Positions 10,116-18,957 are shown, counted from the first letter of the stretch. The stretch: 64,000 bases of DNA from Pseudoteredinibacter isoporae (GCF_011602085.1 NZ_JAAONY010000003.1:434001-498000), one strand, 5' to 3'. Notes: generated by a model not told the origin, from the letters alone. Made by a program: numbers and translations.

Positions 10116-10802
10116 CTACATCACCTCGGCTAACAGCTTTTCATTCAATTTACGCCACTGGGGTAAACTGCGCTGGCTACTCGCCTTCAACTTCTTACCG
10201 CGAGCCTTCGCCAACCACAGGTTCTCACCATTGAAACTGTACACCGGTAACAAATCATTGCGTTGTGAAGCAGGCAGAATGCGCAGATTGATGTTATCCA
10301 TGATCAAAGGCTCGGCATCAGGCGTTTTATAGTACGCCAACACCATATGAGCCTGATTGTACTCGATGGCTTTTACGTAGGTGATACGCAGCTTACTGGT
10401 GGAAACATCGGTGTCTTTCAGTGTGAAATACTTGGCAATGGAATAATCTTCACAATCCCCACCATTGGTACCCAGCATTTCGATGGGCGTCGCCCAATAG
10501 TCCTCACGCCCCCAGTGCTTTTGGTCACTGACCCAGCGTATCTTATTGAAGAAGCTATTGGAGGTTTTCAGCTTTTTATTTTCACTGACCGCATTTTGAG
10601 GATCAGCGTTGGTATCCATGAGTTTTTTCCAATCAGCCACCCGGGTTCGGGCCTGATCTCCATACTTCGACGCGACTCGATTCAAGACCTGATCATTGAT
10701 ACCGTCGATATACTGGGCCGCAACGGGACCGGCAAACAACAACACAGAAAGACTAAAAATGGGGCACTTTAAGCGATACAAAGCGCTCACTCCTTGATTC
10801 AA
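10116..10802 (-). CDS. LapG-family periplasmic cysteine protease (transglutaminase-like)
   Basis: 228 residues with a signal peptide (about 1-29, cleavage after VAA). The bacterial transglutaminase-like cysteine proteinase triad is visible: Cys117 in NGGDCEDYSIAKY, His152 in AHMVLAYY and Asp169 in MDNIN. LapG proteins cut the N-terminal retention module of giant surface adhesins and are held inactive by the c-di-GMP receptor LapD. Neither a LapD nor an adhesin gene is in this window, so the substrate is unknown. The C-terminal tail (about 185-228) is lysine/arginine-rich. Confidence 0.88.
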   Translation of the reverse strand: MNQGVSALYRLKCPIFSLSVLLFAGPVAAQYIDGINDQVLNRVASKYGDQARTRVADWKKLMDTNADPQNAVSENKKLKTSNSFFNKIRWVSDQKHWGREDYWATPIEMLGTNGGDCEDYSIAKYFTLKDTDVSTSKLRITYVKAIEYNQAHMVLAYYKTPDAEPLIMDNINLRILPASQRNDLLPVYSFNGENLWLAKARGKKLKASSQRSLPQWRKLNEKLLAEVM

Positions 10803-11114
10803 ACCCTAATTTCGATAGGTAGTGTAATTATCGATGCCAACGGTTCCTCCCGGCACTCGGAAAGGTGGCATACTGCTTATCGCTATTAGCGGCTGGAGAC
10901 GACAAATCTATAGCCTCGGAAATGGGGCCATAGATAAGGTTTAGCCCAGATTCCCGGGCTTGGCCAATCAAAACTCTACCGCTCGGACCGGAAAAGCTGG
11001 CAGAAAAGCCTGATAGATGGGAATTTTTGTACCCCGGTGCAGTCGAAACTGACAGCACCGGGCTCCTCGGCCTCCCTCCATAGCCGAGACCCATTTCGTG
11101 ATAGGAGTTAAACC
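10803..11114. promoter_or_regulatory. Divergent intergenic region, lapG-like / DUF3313-like genes
   Basis: 312 bases between divergent genes. AGGAG precedes the downstream ATG at 11115. A weak reading frame on the minus strand across this region overlaps the next gene and lacks any recognisable feature, so it is not annotated. No repeat or RNA element was seen. Confidence 0.4.
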
Positions 11115-11819
11115 ATGAAATCCATACAGTCTCTATGCATTGGCCTGTGCCTATTTGCACTCGGCAGTCCAGGTTTCGCAAACGACGGCGACACCGAGAA
11201 AGCCGAACCGAAGCCTGAAATGTCTTTGATTGTCGATCAATCGCGCCTGCAAATTCATCGCAGCAAAGCGCTGGAAGCCGCCCCTCGCGCCAGCAGTGCT
11301 TTCGAACAGATTCAGCTGCATCCGGTCAGTGTCAAATTCCGCCGCAACTGGCGCCGTGATTACAACCTGGACCGCAATTCCCTGGCCAATCACATCAGTA
11401 AGCAGGAAGAAGACGAACTGCGCCAGAAAGCCTCGAAACTCTTTGATGAGGAGTTCAGCAAGCTGGTTTCGGAACACAGCCGCCTTGCGCTGAGTAAGGA
11501 TGCCAACAGCAAAACGCTGATTATCAAACCCCGAATTGTGGATTTGGTGATCAATGCACCAGACTTGAAAAACGCCGACGCCAGTCGACACTTAAGGGTC
11601 TACTCCGCCGGTAAAGCCACCTTGCTACTGGATGTGATCGATGGTTCAAATGGTGAGCTGCTGGGCACCATTCGCTCAAAGCGCGAAGCCACGGAGTACC
11701 ATCAATTGCGCCGTGCCAGCAGCGTCTTTAATCGCAGTGAAGCGAAACGTATTATTCGTCGCTGGGCCAAAAACCTGGATCGCAACCTGACCACACTGCT
11801 CGACGGAACCGCCGTTTAA
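11115..11819 (+). CDS. Exported DUF3313-like protein
   Basis: 234 residues with a signal peptide (1-22, LGSPGFA). The middle of the protein follows the DUF3313 pattern: the segment VKFRRNWRRDYN, then PRIVDLVINAPD, then a GKATLLLDVIDGSNGELLG strand region. Family members are usually outer-membrane or periplasmic lipoproteins of unknown role; this copy lacks a lipobox cysteine. AGGAG lies before the ATG. Function unknown. Confidence 0.75.
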   Translation: MKSIQSLCIGLCLFALGSPGFANDGDTEKAEPKPEMSLIVDQSRLQIHRSKALEAAPRASSAFEQIQLHPVSVKFRRNWRRDYNLDRNSLANHISKQEEDELRQKASKLFDEEFSKLVSEHSRLALSKDANSKTLIIKPRIVDLVINAPDLKNADASRHLRVYSAGKATLLLDVIDGSNGELLGTIRSKREATEYHQLRRASSVFNRSEAKRIIRRWAKNLDRNLTTLLDGTAV

Positions 11820-11825
11820 TTGCTT

Positions 11826-11850
11826 CGGACGAAGCGCTTCGCTTCGTCCG
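11826..11850 (+). terminator. Terminator-like hairpin after DUF3313-like gene
   Basis: CGGACGAAGCG/CGCTTCGTCCG is a perfect 11-bp stem with a three-base loop, 6 bases after the stop codon. Only ATTT follows, so termination strength is uncertain. Confidence 0.65.
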
Positions 11851-11999
11851 ATTTCGCCCCACCGCCTTTATCTTGCGTTTTTCCTCGCCTGCTCAAACTC
11901 GATTATTTGTGCTGTTGTTTCCGAGAATATTTTAAGGCTGCTGTTGTCGATGGATCAGAAAGGATACAATGTGCCTGCTGTTTACAAGAGCTGTCCCTT

Positions 12000-12320
12000 A
12001 TGAATTTTCAACACATCAATTGTCAGGAACTCAGCGAGCGCCTCACCAAAGAGGAATGCCAACTGGTGGATATTCGCGACCCACAATCCTTTGGCCTTGG
12101 CCGCATTCCCGGTTCTATTCACCTGAGCGATCGCAACCTCGATGAATTTTTGCTGGAAGCCGATCCTGACCAGACCACTATCGTGGTTTGCTATCACGGG
12201 AACAGCAGTCAACAAGCGGCCGCGTTTCTCGCACAAAAAGATTTCACCGACATTTATAGCCTGGATGGTGGCATGGAAGAGTGGCGCGCCCTGTTTCCCC
12301 AACAAGTGGAACACTCTTAA
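12000..12320 (+). CDS. glpE: Thiosulfate sulfurtransferase (single-domain rhodanese)
   Basis: 106 residues, one rhodanese domain. The active-site loop CYHGNSSQQAA matches GlpE, which transfers sulfane sulfur from thiosulfate to cyanide or thioredoxin. QLVDIRDPQSFGLGRIPGS is the CH2A-type region. The frame stays open 60 codons upstream, but that part crosses the preceding terminator hairpin and is atypical. The ATG at 12000 (MNFQHINCQEL) fits family length. A sulfite/sulfonate-type exporter follows 51 bases later, a plausible sulfur-metabolism pairing. Confidence 0.93.
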   Translation: MNFQHINCQELSERLTKEECQLVDIRDPQSFGLGRIPGSIHLSDRNLDEFLLEADPDQTTIVVCYHGNSSQQAAAFLAQKDFTDIYSLDGGMEEWRALFPQQVEHS

Positions 12321-12371
12321 CTGAGCGTTTAACCTGAAATTTTCACACCACCGTTTAGAGCCAACAACTGA

Positions 12372-13145
12372 ATGGACGCCTTAAGCTTAAGCCAATACGC
12401 CCTTATCGCTCTGGTATTTGTATGGAGTGGTATTGTTCGCTCCGGTTTGGGTTTTGGTGGTGCCGTTCTATCACTGCCTTTTCTGTTATTAATCGATGAT
12501 CGGCCACAGGTTTATCTGCCAATCATTTCCGTACACTTATTATTATTTGGCGGACTCACCGTACTCCGCGGGCAGCAGCAGTACCGCAAAGATCCACAAA
12601 ATGACACAAGCCCTGTTGACTGGGCCTATCTGAAAAAAGCCATGGCCATTATGATTATCCCTAAAATTGTCGGGGTAATGGGACTGGTCAGCCTGCCCAA
12701 CGATGTTTTGAGCGGCATTATCTTTGTAATCGTGTTTGCCTACTCACTCAGCTATATTTTCAACAAACCTTTCAAAAGTCAGTATCCCTGGCTGGATACT
12801 GTATTTCTGATTCTCGGCGGGTACATCAGTGGCACCTCGCTGATTGGTGCACCGCTGATTATTGCGGTGTTCAGCAAACACGTTTATAAAAACCAACTGC
12901 GGGATACTCTGTTTGTTCTGTGGGTTATTCTTGTTGCCATTAAAATGGCGGCCTTTATTTGGGTAGGCTTGGACCTGCAGTTAAAACACGCTTTGTATTT
13001 ACTGCCACCCGTTGCCCTGGGCCATTGGATAGGATTAAAGCTCCACCGTCGCCTGCAACAGGCCGAACCCGTTATGTTTTTCAGGCTCATTGGCTTTGCC
13101 CTGCTGAGTATTTGTTTTGTGGGGCTTTACCAGGCAATTAACTGA
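12372..13145 (+). CDS. TSUP (TauE/SafE) family membrane transporter
   Basis: 257 residues, about eight hydrophobic helices. The N-terminal SGIVRSGLGFGGAVLSLPFLLL is the TauE/SafE repeat signature, with the second repeat near residue 150 (GGYISGTSLIGAPLIIAVFSKHV). The family exports or imports sulfite, sulfoacetate and related anions. The glpE neighbour hints at a sulfur anion, but the substrate cannot be read from sequence. Confidence 0.9.
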   Translation: MDALSLSQYALIALVFVWSGIVRSGLGFGGAVLSLPFLLLIDDRPQVYLPIISVHLLLFGGLTVLRGQQQYRKDPQNDTSPVDWAYLKKAMAIMIIPKIVGVMGLVSLPNDVLSGIIFVIVFAYSLSYIFNKPFKSQYPWLDTVFLILGGYISGTSLIGAPLIIAVFSKHVYKNQLRDTLFVLWVILVAIKMAAFIWVGLDLQLKHALYLLPPVALGHWIGLKLHRRLQQAEPVMFFRLIGFALLSICFVGLYQAIN

Positions 13146-13267
13146 GTACCATCTATCTCATCATTCAAAGAGCGTCAAAAACTACGACTAAGGAACCATT
13201 TGATTTCGATTAAAAATAGGTAAAGTCGCCGTCTAAGGATATAACGATCACAATCGGAGGTGATTTC

Positions 13268-14170
13268 ATGTCAGCTAACTCGCTATTTAAGCGTTTCAAA
13301 AACACACCCACAACCCATCATACTCTGCTTGTATTGGCCTTCGCCGCCGTCTCGGCACAAAGCAGTTTCGCCCAAAGTCGATTGGAAAACCCCGTTGCGA
13401 AGAAAGTCGAATCTGGTGTTTCTGTAATCAGTGGCTGGCATTGTACCGCTCAGGACATCGAAGTCTTTATTGATGGCAAAAGTATTGGCATGGCAGGTAC
13501 CGGGACCCAAAGACCCGATACCGAGTCAGAATGTGGTCACAGCGAAAGCGGTTTTTCTCTGCTATACAACTATGGATCACTTCATGAGGGCAACCACAGC
13601 ATCAGCGTTTATGCCGATGGTGAACTATTCGCCCAGCGCGTTTTCAATACCCTCCGCCCTGCCGGACCTCTAACTGAGTTCGACGCCAATCTGGCGGCAA
13701 AAGGGTTTGTGTATGATTTCCCAAGACCCGGAGACGCCCTGGAATTGGAGTGGGAAACAGCAAAGCAGGCCTTCACTGCGCGTAAAAGCTACCGCAACGC
13801 CATTAATTCAGGGTTTATGGTGGTTAATTTCAACCGTACCTTTTGGGGGTATGGTCGGGGTATGAAGCGAGGTGAGGAAGTCTTTCCACTGCGTGATTCA
13901 TCAGAGTTCGAGTTTACACTCAGCCGCCAGGCTTTCAACCTGACTCGTCTCAGCGACACATTCGGGCAATGTACCTACAGTGGAAATATCGAATTCAATT
14001 TCGCCGGCGTGTACAGTGAAGGAAACTATCAATGCCCGCAGGAAAACGGGCGCTACAGCGCCAATTTGAGCGTCAATGCCAGTGACGGGCATTTTAGTGG
14101 GCGCTTTTCTCTGACACCTCAGGGCAGCCAGGAAAGTTACAAAGATGTGGTCATGGGCATTGCCCCATAA
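13268..14170 (+). CDS. Secreted protein with GWHC domain (paralogue 1)
   Basis: 300 residues with a signal peptide ending about residue 36 (SSFAQ). Residues about 40-130 form a domain marked by GWHC (56-59), FIDG (67-70), a CG pair (89-90), a GFSLLYNYGSLHEGNH run and YADG. The two cysteines probably form a disulfide. The C-terminal half (about 150-295) is an unrelated beta-rich region with Cys residues (GQCTYSG, NYQCPQ). No known family is recalled. A strong GGAGGTGA site precedes the ATG. The next gene shares the first domain, so they arose by tandem duplication. Confidence 0.85.
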   Translation: MSANSLFKRFKNTPTTHHTLLVLAFAAVSAQSSFAQSRLENPVAKKVESGVSVISGWHCTAQDIEVFIDGKSIGMAGTGTQRPDTESECGHSESGFSLLYNYGSLHEGNHSISVYADGELFAQRVFNTLRPAGPLTEFDANLAAKGFVYDFPRPGDALELEWETAKQAFTARKSYRNAINSGFMVVNFNRTFWGYGRGMKRGEEVFPLRDSSEFEFTLSRQAFNLTRLSDTFGQCTYSGNIEFNFAGVYSEGNYQCPQENGRYSANLSVNASDGHFSGRFSLTPQGSQESYKDVVMGIAP

Positions 14171-14278
14171 CGCGAAGTGGCCCTGTATCCTTGCTGGGCC
14201 TCCCTTCATTCATACTCAAAAAACTCCCGCTTCCTTCATTTTTGATGCCTGGAGTTGGCGCCGAATCGATATCATCAA

Positions 14279-14297
14279 TTGGGGGCGATCACCCCAA
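14279..14297 (+). terminator. Terminator-like hairpin between the GWHC paralogues
   Basis: TTGGGG/CCCCAA with a 7-base loop, followed by AAT. It has no U-tract and may attenuate read-through into the second paralogue. Confidence 0.35.
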
Positions 14298-14386
14298 AAT
14301 CTCGGACAAAAGAACTATTTTCTTTTGTCTATAAACCGCTAGAGTCTGAGTCCGAGCGCACTACAATTTCGTAAGGGCCAACCGTC

Positions 14387-15244
14387 ATGTCAGATGTTTC
14401 TGATTTCTCTTCAGTATGCAATCCCTCCAGAAGACGAACTGCTTGCCTATTCAGCGTTCTCTTATTGGCCAGTTTTTCTCCAGCAAGTTCAGCCCAAACC
14501 CATCCAACTCAATATGCTTTTGAACATCCCACTGACTACACGTTCAAATCCGGATTTTCCGTCATCAGCGGCTGGCACTGCGAGGCAAATAGGATTGAAG
14601 TATTCATTGATGGTAACAATATTGGCCTGGCTACTATGCACGCCCCAAGAAGCGACAAAAAAACAATATGCGGCCACGAAAAAAGCGGGTTCTCTCTGTT
14701 CTATGATTACAATGCACTGAAGGCAGGCTGGCACCGTATTGCCTTGTATGCGGATGGAAAACTGATTTTGCAACGCCATATTAATACGGCTCGCATCACT
14801 GGTGTAGGGTTAAACCTTGCCGCTGTCAATCCACTCAATCCATTTTTGGATTTGTCGAAACTGGAGATGGAACAACGTGCTTTTTCAGAAGTTAACGGAA
14901 TGAATCGCCAACTCAGATTTGGAGAACACAACGTCAACACTCGGACAAACTCTGAAGATGTCCCAGAGAAAGCGCTTTCCCGAATTGCACTGGAATTAAA
15001 ACAGAAAAAGACTTTGCCAACATCGAACAACAAGTTTCTTCAGCCCTGTAACTTCGGACCTGGTCTGCAAAAACGTTCATTCCATACTGGACAATTTGCC
15101 GGCTTCAGTGATGTCTTCAGCGAAGACGGTTATCTTTGTGAACACCCGGATGAAGACAGCTTTTATGGGGGACTACCGGAATCCCGGATGAATGCGTTTC
15201 AGTACTCTCTTCCACTAAAACCCAGACATCCTCAAAGAAAATAA
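14387..15244 (+). CDS. Secreted protein with GWHC domain (paralogue 2)
   Basis: 285 residues with a signal sequence after a long basic N-region (RRRTACLFSVLLLASFSPASSA). Residues about 45-135 repeat the domain of the upstream neighbour: FSVISGWHC (GWHC 62-65), IEVFIDG, the CG pair (95-96), SGFSLFYDYNALKAGWH and YADGK. The C-terminal half differs from paralogue 1, apart from a short FSDVFSEDGYLC segment resembling its GVYSEGNYQC. So the N-terminal module is conserved and the C-terminal part has diverged. The ribosome-binding site is weak. Function unknown. Confidence 0.8.
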   Translation: MSDVSDFSSVCNPSRRRTACLFSVLLLASFSPASSAQTHPTQYAFEHPTDYTFKSGFSVISGWHCEANRIEVFIDGNNIGLATMHAPRSDKKTICGHEKSGFSLFYDYNALKAGWHRIALYADGKLILQRHINTARITGVGLNLAAVNPLNPFLDLSKLEMEQRAFSEVNGMNRQLRFGEHNVNTRTNSEDVPEKALSRIALELKQKKTLPTSNNKFLQPCNFGPGLQKRSFHTGQFAGFSDVFSEDGYLCEHPDEDSFYGGLPESRMNAFQYSLPLKPRHPQRK

Positions 15245-15337
15245 CGCCCCTTCAATTGCAGAATTTTCTCAGTATAATGCGCGGCCGATTGCTGGCCCTG
15301 TAGGCCTAACTCAGAACCTTAAAAAGCCGGCCCCATT

Positions 15338-15862
15338 ATGCTGCGACAAAAAGCCTTCTTCGTATACGGTACCTTACTGGACCCCGATATTTTGAATACC
15401 GTACTCGGGCGCGAGCTGCCTGAAGAACAATACGCCCCCGCCTATTTGGATGGCTACTGCACAAAGCTCTACCCCGGGGACAGTTTTCCAGCATTGCAGA
15501 CGAAAGTCGGCGGCAGCGTTCGTGGTGCTGTTCTTTACCACCTCAACGATGAAGACCTGGCTCGTATCGATTTCTATGAAGGCGATGAATACGACTTTGC
15601 GGAAATTAAGGTTCGCCTGGGAGACGGTCGCCTGCACTCTGCGGCTTACAATCAGCCGAGTGGAGAACCGTTTAGCGACGAGGACTGGTGTTTACACCGA
15701 TGGCAACAGCAGGAAAAACCACGTTTCCTCAACCACTGTCAACGCTATATGACGCTCTACGAAAAGATGGATGTCGAAGAAGCCGACATCTACTGGCGGG
15801 CTATGGTCGATGGTGATCAGCAAAACGCCAAACAACTGCAAGCTGAAGAGCTTCAAGCATAG
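15338..15862 (+). CDS. Gamma-glutamylcyclotransferase/AIG2-like protein
   Basis: 174 residues. The FVYGTLLDPDILNTVLGR N-terminus is the substrate-cavity motif of the AIG2/GGCT fold, and DFYEGDEYD carries the family's acidic catalytic position. Related enzymes release 5-oxoproline from gamma-glutamyl peptides; exact substrate unknown. No operon partner is apparent: the next gene is convergent. Confidence 0.85.
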   Translation: MLRQKAFFVYGTLLDPDILNTVLGRELPEEQYAPAYLDGYCTKLYPGDSFPALQTKVGGSVRGAVLYHLNDEDLARIDFYEGDEYDFAEIKVRLGDGRLHSAAYNQPSGEPFSDEDWCLHRWQQQEKPRFLNHCQRYMTLYEKMDVEEADIYWRAMVDGDQQNAKQLQAEELQA

Positions 15863-15898
15863 CGCACTGGGCCTGACGCTACGGACAGGCCGCGCCCG

Positions 15899-16819
15899 CT
15901 AATCCACCAAAGGCTGCAAACACTCCTCCAGGCACTCCTGCAGGGCCTTGATTTTGATATTGCCAATATAATTACGGTGGTACACAAACCAGAGGCCATC
16001 GGTGCATATGGACGCCGGCAGTTTGTACGGCAACTCCACCAAGCCATCCTTCGGCTTGTTTTTAAACGCGGACATCAAGCCTATTCCCATCCCGGCCCGA
16101 ATCGCCCAATCCAGATCGGAGAAATGGTTGCTCTGCATCACGATAGATTGCGCAGGCACCCTGTCCAGAACATGCTTCACAAAGGGAATGTGCTGCTTTT
16201 CTGAAGACGGCAGTAGCCAGTCGTGTTCCGCAAACTCATCGACCGTCTGTGGCAAGCCGCGCTCGGCGATATAGTCCTCGTGACAGTAAAGGCCCATTTT
16301 GAAGTCAAACAGACGACGGGCGATGATATCCGATCCTGGTGGCTCGTTCCCTGCCCTGAGGGACACATGGGTGATGCCAATGGCCGGAGAAATGATTTCA
16401 TCGGTGGTCAGTAAACGAATGGTCATCCCGGGGTAACGCTCACGCATCTTCTTGATCGCTGGTGTGATCAGGGACACGTGGTCTGGCAGACAGGTGATTT
16501 TCAACTTGCCGCTGGCTGCGTTGGTCACCGCTTCCATCTGGCTGTCCAGCTGGGAAAACATTTGCTGTATATCGGGCAGGCCCTGCATCAGAACCCGGCC
16601 GGCATCACTGAGCTGATAACCCCGCTGGTGTCTCAGAAACAATTTAATGTTTAGGCTATCCTCCAGGCGATTGATGTCCCGGAGAACTGTAGCATGGCTG
16701 GTCCCCAAAACCCTGGCGGCCTTGTTCAGCGAGCCGGATACGGCCACCTGGTAGGCCACCCGGTATAGATCCCAGCTTATTTCACGGCGGCTCAGCGCCA
16801 AACCTTCGGTATCTGCCAT
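15899..16819 (-). CDS. LysR-family transcriptional regulator
   Basis: 306 residues. The winged helix-turn-helix lies at about residues 15-75 (SGSLNKAARVLGTSHATVLRDINRLEDSL), followed by a linker and a periplasmic-binding-like effector domain (from about 95). The frame opens six codons earlier, but AGGGG is correctly spaced for the ATG at 16819. Divergent from the cytochrome b561-YceI pair 128 bases away, which is its likely target and is typical LysR geometry. Confidence 0.9.
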   Translation of the reverse strand: MADTEGLALSRREISWDLYRVAYQVAVSGSLNKAARVLGTSHATVLRDINRLEDSLNIKLFLRHQRGYQLSDAGRVLMQGLPDIQQMFSQLDSQMEAVTNAASGKLKITCLPDHVSLITPAIKKMRERYPGMTIRLLTTDEIISPAIGITHVSLRAGNEPPGSDIIARRLFDFKMGLYCHEDYIAERGLPQTVDEFAEHDWLLPSSEKQHIPFVKHVLDRVPAQSIVMQSNHFSDLDWAIRAGMGIGLMSAFKNKPKDGLVELPYKLPASICTDGLWFVYHRNYIGNIKIKALQECLEECLQPLVD

Positions 16820-16947
16820 CGTTTTGCCCCTGTGCATGGTCTTTTAAAGGTGCACCAAGTTGTTCAAAAATGAACATCTATTTTATAAATTATTGAATAG
16901 CCTTCAAGGGCAAAGCGAGGTACAGTGAGCGGCTGCTGGAGGAAGGA

Positions 16948-17499
16948 ATGATTCGCAATTCACTGAATAGTTACGGCTGGGTAAGCATCAGCCTGCATTG
17001 GATAATGGCCCTGACCGTTTTTGGTCTGTTTGGCTTGGGCCTGTACATGGTTGACCTGGGCTACTACGACCCTTGGTATCGCAGCTCAATGGATCTGCAC
17101 AAAAGCGTGGGGCTGATATTGGCATTTGTCTATGTGCTGCGCCTGATTTGGAAGCAAACGCAGTTAAGTCCTGAAGTCATCGCCGACAAATCCTGGCAGA
17201 AGCTGGCAGCCCATCTGACACATGGATTGCTTTACCTTATTTTACTGGTATTGATGGTCAGTGGTTATTTAATATCGACCGCCGACGGTCGCAGCATTGA
17301 GGTATTTGGTTTGGTTTCTGTGCCGGCCTTACCCTTTGCTTTTGAACAACAAGAAGATATCGCCGGCGAGATTCACTGGTTATTAGCCTGGAGTTTGATA
17401 ATTTTGGTGGGCATCCATGCCCTCGCTGCTCTGCAGCACCATTTTATTTTGAAAGACAATACACTTAAGCGCATGCTGCGGCCTGAGAAAGCCCAGTAA
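16948..17499 (+). CDS. Cytochrome b561 family protein
   Basis: 183 residues with four predicted membrane helices. Haem-ligand histidines are visible in SISLHWIMAL, MDLHKSVGL, GEIHWLLAW and GIHALAALQHH. It transfers electrons across the inner membrane, probably from quinol. A very strong GGAGGAAGGA site precedes the ATG. The yceI gene starts 24 bases after its stop; this yceJ-yceI pairing is common. Confidence 0.93.
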   Translation: MIRNSLNSYGWVSISLHWIMALTVFGLFGLGLYMVDLGYYDPWYRSSMDLHKSVGLILAFVYVLRLIWKQTQLSPEVIADKSWQKLAAHLTHGLLYLILLVLMVSGYLISTADGRSIEVFGLVSVPALPFAFEQQEDIAGEIHWLLAWSLIILVGIHALAALQHHFILKDNTLKRMLRPEKAQ

Positions 17500-17523
17500 A
17501 TGCCAACAATTTAAGGAAGCATT

Positions 17524-18105
17524 ATGATCGTAAAAAACCTAATTAAATTTACTGCAATTGCCGCTACTGCATTAGCCAGCATCCAGGCAACGGCCGCTGA
17601 CTACCAAGTGGACATTAAAGGTGCCCACGCCTTTATCAACTTCAAGATCAAACACCTGGGTTACAGCTGGTTGACCGGCCGTTTCAATACCTTTGATGGC
17701 CAATTCAGCTGGGACGAGAAAAACCCTAACGCCAGCCAAATCAATATTGAAATCGACACCAACAGCATCGATTCCAACCACGCTGAGCGCGACAAGCACT
17801 TGCGCGGCGAAGATTTTCTAAACGTTAAAAAATTCCCTAAAGCCAGCTTCGTGAGCGAAAAGATCGAATTTTCAAGCCCAACTGAAGGCACAGTAACCGG
17901 CACCTTGACTCTGCACGGCGTGAGTAAAACCATTAGCTTCCCGGTAGAAAAGCTGGGTGAAGGTAAAGATCCATGGGGTGGTTACCGCGCGGGTTTCGCC
18001 GGTGCAACCACATTGAAACTGGCCGACTACGGCATGACCTACAATCTGGGCCCTGCTTCTACTCATGTAGAACTAGAGCTGTTGGTTGAAGGTATTCGTA
18101 AGTAA
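17524..18105 (+). CDS. yceI: YceI-family periplasmic protein
   Basis: 193 residues with a signal peptide (1-24, IQATAA). The family's lipocalin-like beta barrel binds polyisoprenoid ligands. Conserved pieces include HAFINFKIKHLGYSWLTGRF, the HAERDKHLRGEDFLNVKKFP segment, and the C-terminal GDPWGGYRAGF-like and TMTYNLGP-like motifs. Co-transcribed with cytochrome b561, it may supply an isoprenoid quinone or respond to it. Confidence 0.95.
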   Translation: MIVKNLIKFTAIAATALASIQATAADYQVDIKGAHAFINFKIKHLGYSWLTGRFNTFDGQFSWDEKNPNASQINIEIDTNSIDSNHAERDKHLRGEDFLNVKKFPKASFVSEKIEFSSPTEGTVTGTLTLHGVSKTISFPVEKLGEGKDPWGGYRAGFAGATTLKLADYGMTYNLGPASTHVELELLVEGIRK

Positions 18106-18128
18106 TTCACTTGCGTTGATAAGAAAAA

Positions 18129-18155
18129 GGCCAGCTTTATTGCTGGCCTTTTTTA
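18129..18155 (+). terminator. Intrinsic terminator after yceI
   Basis: GGCCAGC/GCTGGCC with a 6-base loop, then TTTTTT. Located 23 bases after the yceI stop. Confidence 0.92.
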
Positions 18156-18179
18156 TTGGGTTTGAGTGTCCCGGAAGCT

Positions 18180-18866
18180 TTAGCCCATGGCTGCCAATCC
18201 ATATTGTCGGGCAAAAGCGAGCGCGCCCTTGGACGTAAAGCGAATCGCCCTTGAATCCATATCCTGCTTTGCCCAGGCTCGACTTATGGCGTCGTGCAAT
18301 ATCCACTTCCCCAAACTGCCCGCCAAATGACTTCGCCTTTCGCTCCAATCCAGGCACGCTTTACACAGCGGTCGTCGAGTATTATTCAACAGCTCAAAAT
18401 CGGCTCCAAGATTTTTAAAAAAGGATCGACCTGAATCGGTCAACATGAGCTCATTGTCATGCTCGATAAAATAAGCCTTGTCCAACAGCGCGTCGAATAA
18501 CTGCACCGCCAATTCCCCGGCCAGATGGTCGTAACACACTCGGGCTTTCCTTAACCTGTCATCCTGCGGACCCGTTGAAACCTGAGCGCAGGAAGTACCC
18601 GCACTGATATTCAACATGTGCTCAATAAGCTCGGCAATCTCCGCATTACGAAGTTGAAAATACTTATGGCGCCCCTGCTTTCTGACCACGATTAACTCAC
18701 CATCAAGCAACTTGTTAAGGTGGCTGCTGGCGGTTTGAGGCGTGATGCCCGCCTCCAGCGATAGCTCGGTAGCGGTAAGGGCTTTGCCACTCATTAAGGC
18801 CGTCAGCATCTTGGAGCGCGCCTCATCCCCAATCAGGCTGGCCATATAAGCGATATTAGGTTCCAC
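18180..18866 (-). CDS. ArsR-family transcriptional regulator
   Basis: 228 residues. The N-terminal winged HTH (about 5-90) shows the ArsR layout: LIGDEARSKMLTALMSGKALTATELSLEAG, then QTASSHLNKLLDGELI and RQGRHKYFQL-type wing. The longer C-terminal part (100-228) has several Cys residues (KACLD, RVCYDHL) but no clear metal site. The GTG start is supported by AGGAG. It sits divergent from the NIPSNAP/ABM gene pair with a palindrome in between. Confidence 0.9.
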   Translation of the reverse strand: MEPNIAYMASLIGDEARSKMLTALMSGKALTATELSLEAGITPQTASSHLNKLLDGELIVVRKQGRHKYFQLRNAEIAELIEHMLNISAGTSCAQVSTGPQDDRLRKARVCYDHLAGELAVQLFDALLDKAYFIEHDNELMLTDSGRSFFKNLGADFELLNNTRRPLCKACLDWSERRSHLAGSLGKWILHDAISRAWAKQDMDSRAIRFTSKGALAFARQYGLAAMG

Positions 18867-18904
18867 GCTGTTTCTCCTGCGTCAGAGCGTTCAACCACCG
18901 ATAA

Positions 18905-18957
18905 TTCGATCGCCATCGAAGCATGGTTTGTTGAATGAAGTAGATTTGTTGTTGAAT
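18905..18957. promoter_or_regulatory. Candidate operator: palindrome plus two 21-bp-spaced direct repeats
   Basis: A perfect inverted repeat TTCGAT-N4-ATCGAA (18905-18920) lies next to two copies of TTGTTGAAT (18928-18936 and 18949-18957), whose starts are exactly 21 bases apart, i.e. two helical turns. The region lies between the ArsR-type gene and the gene it probably controls, so it is a reasonable binding site for that regulator. Confidence 0.5.

Noticed and set aside
10828-11181. 117-codon frame on the minus strand
   Set aside because: It overlaps the start of the well-supported DUF3313-like gene, has no ribosome-binding site and no recognisable features.
18180-18866. Metal-sensing ArsR regulator
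   Set aside because: No adjacent Cys pair of the CxC or CVC type in the recognition helix; the ligand is therefore left open.
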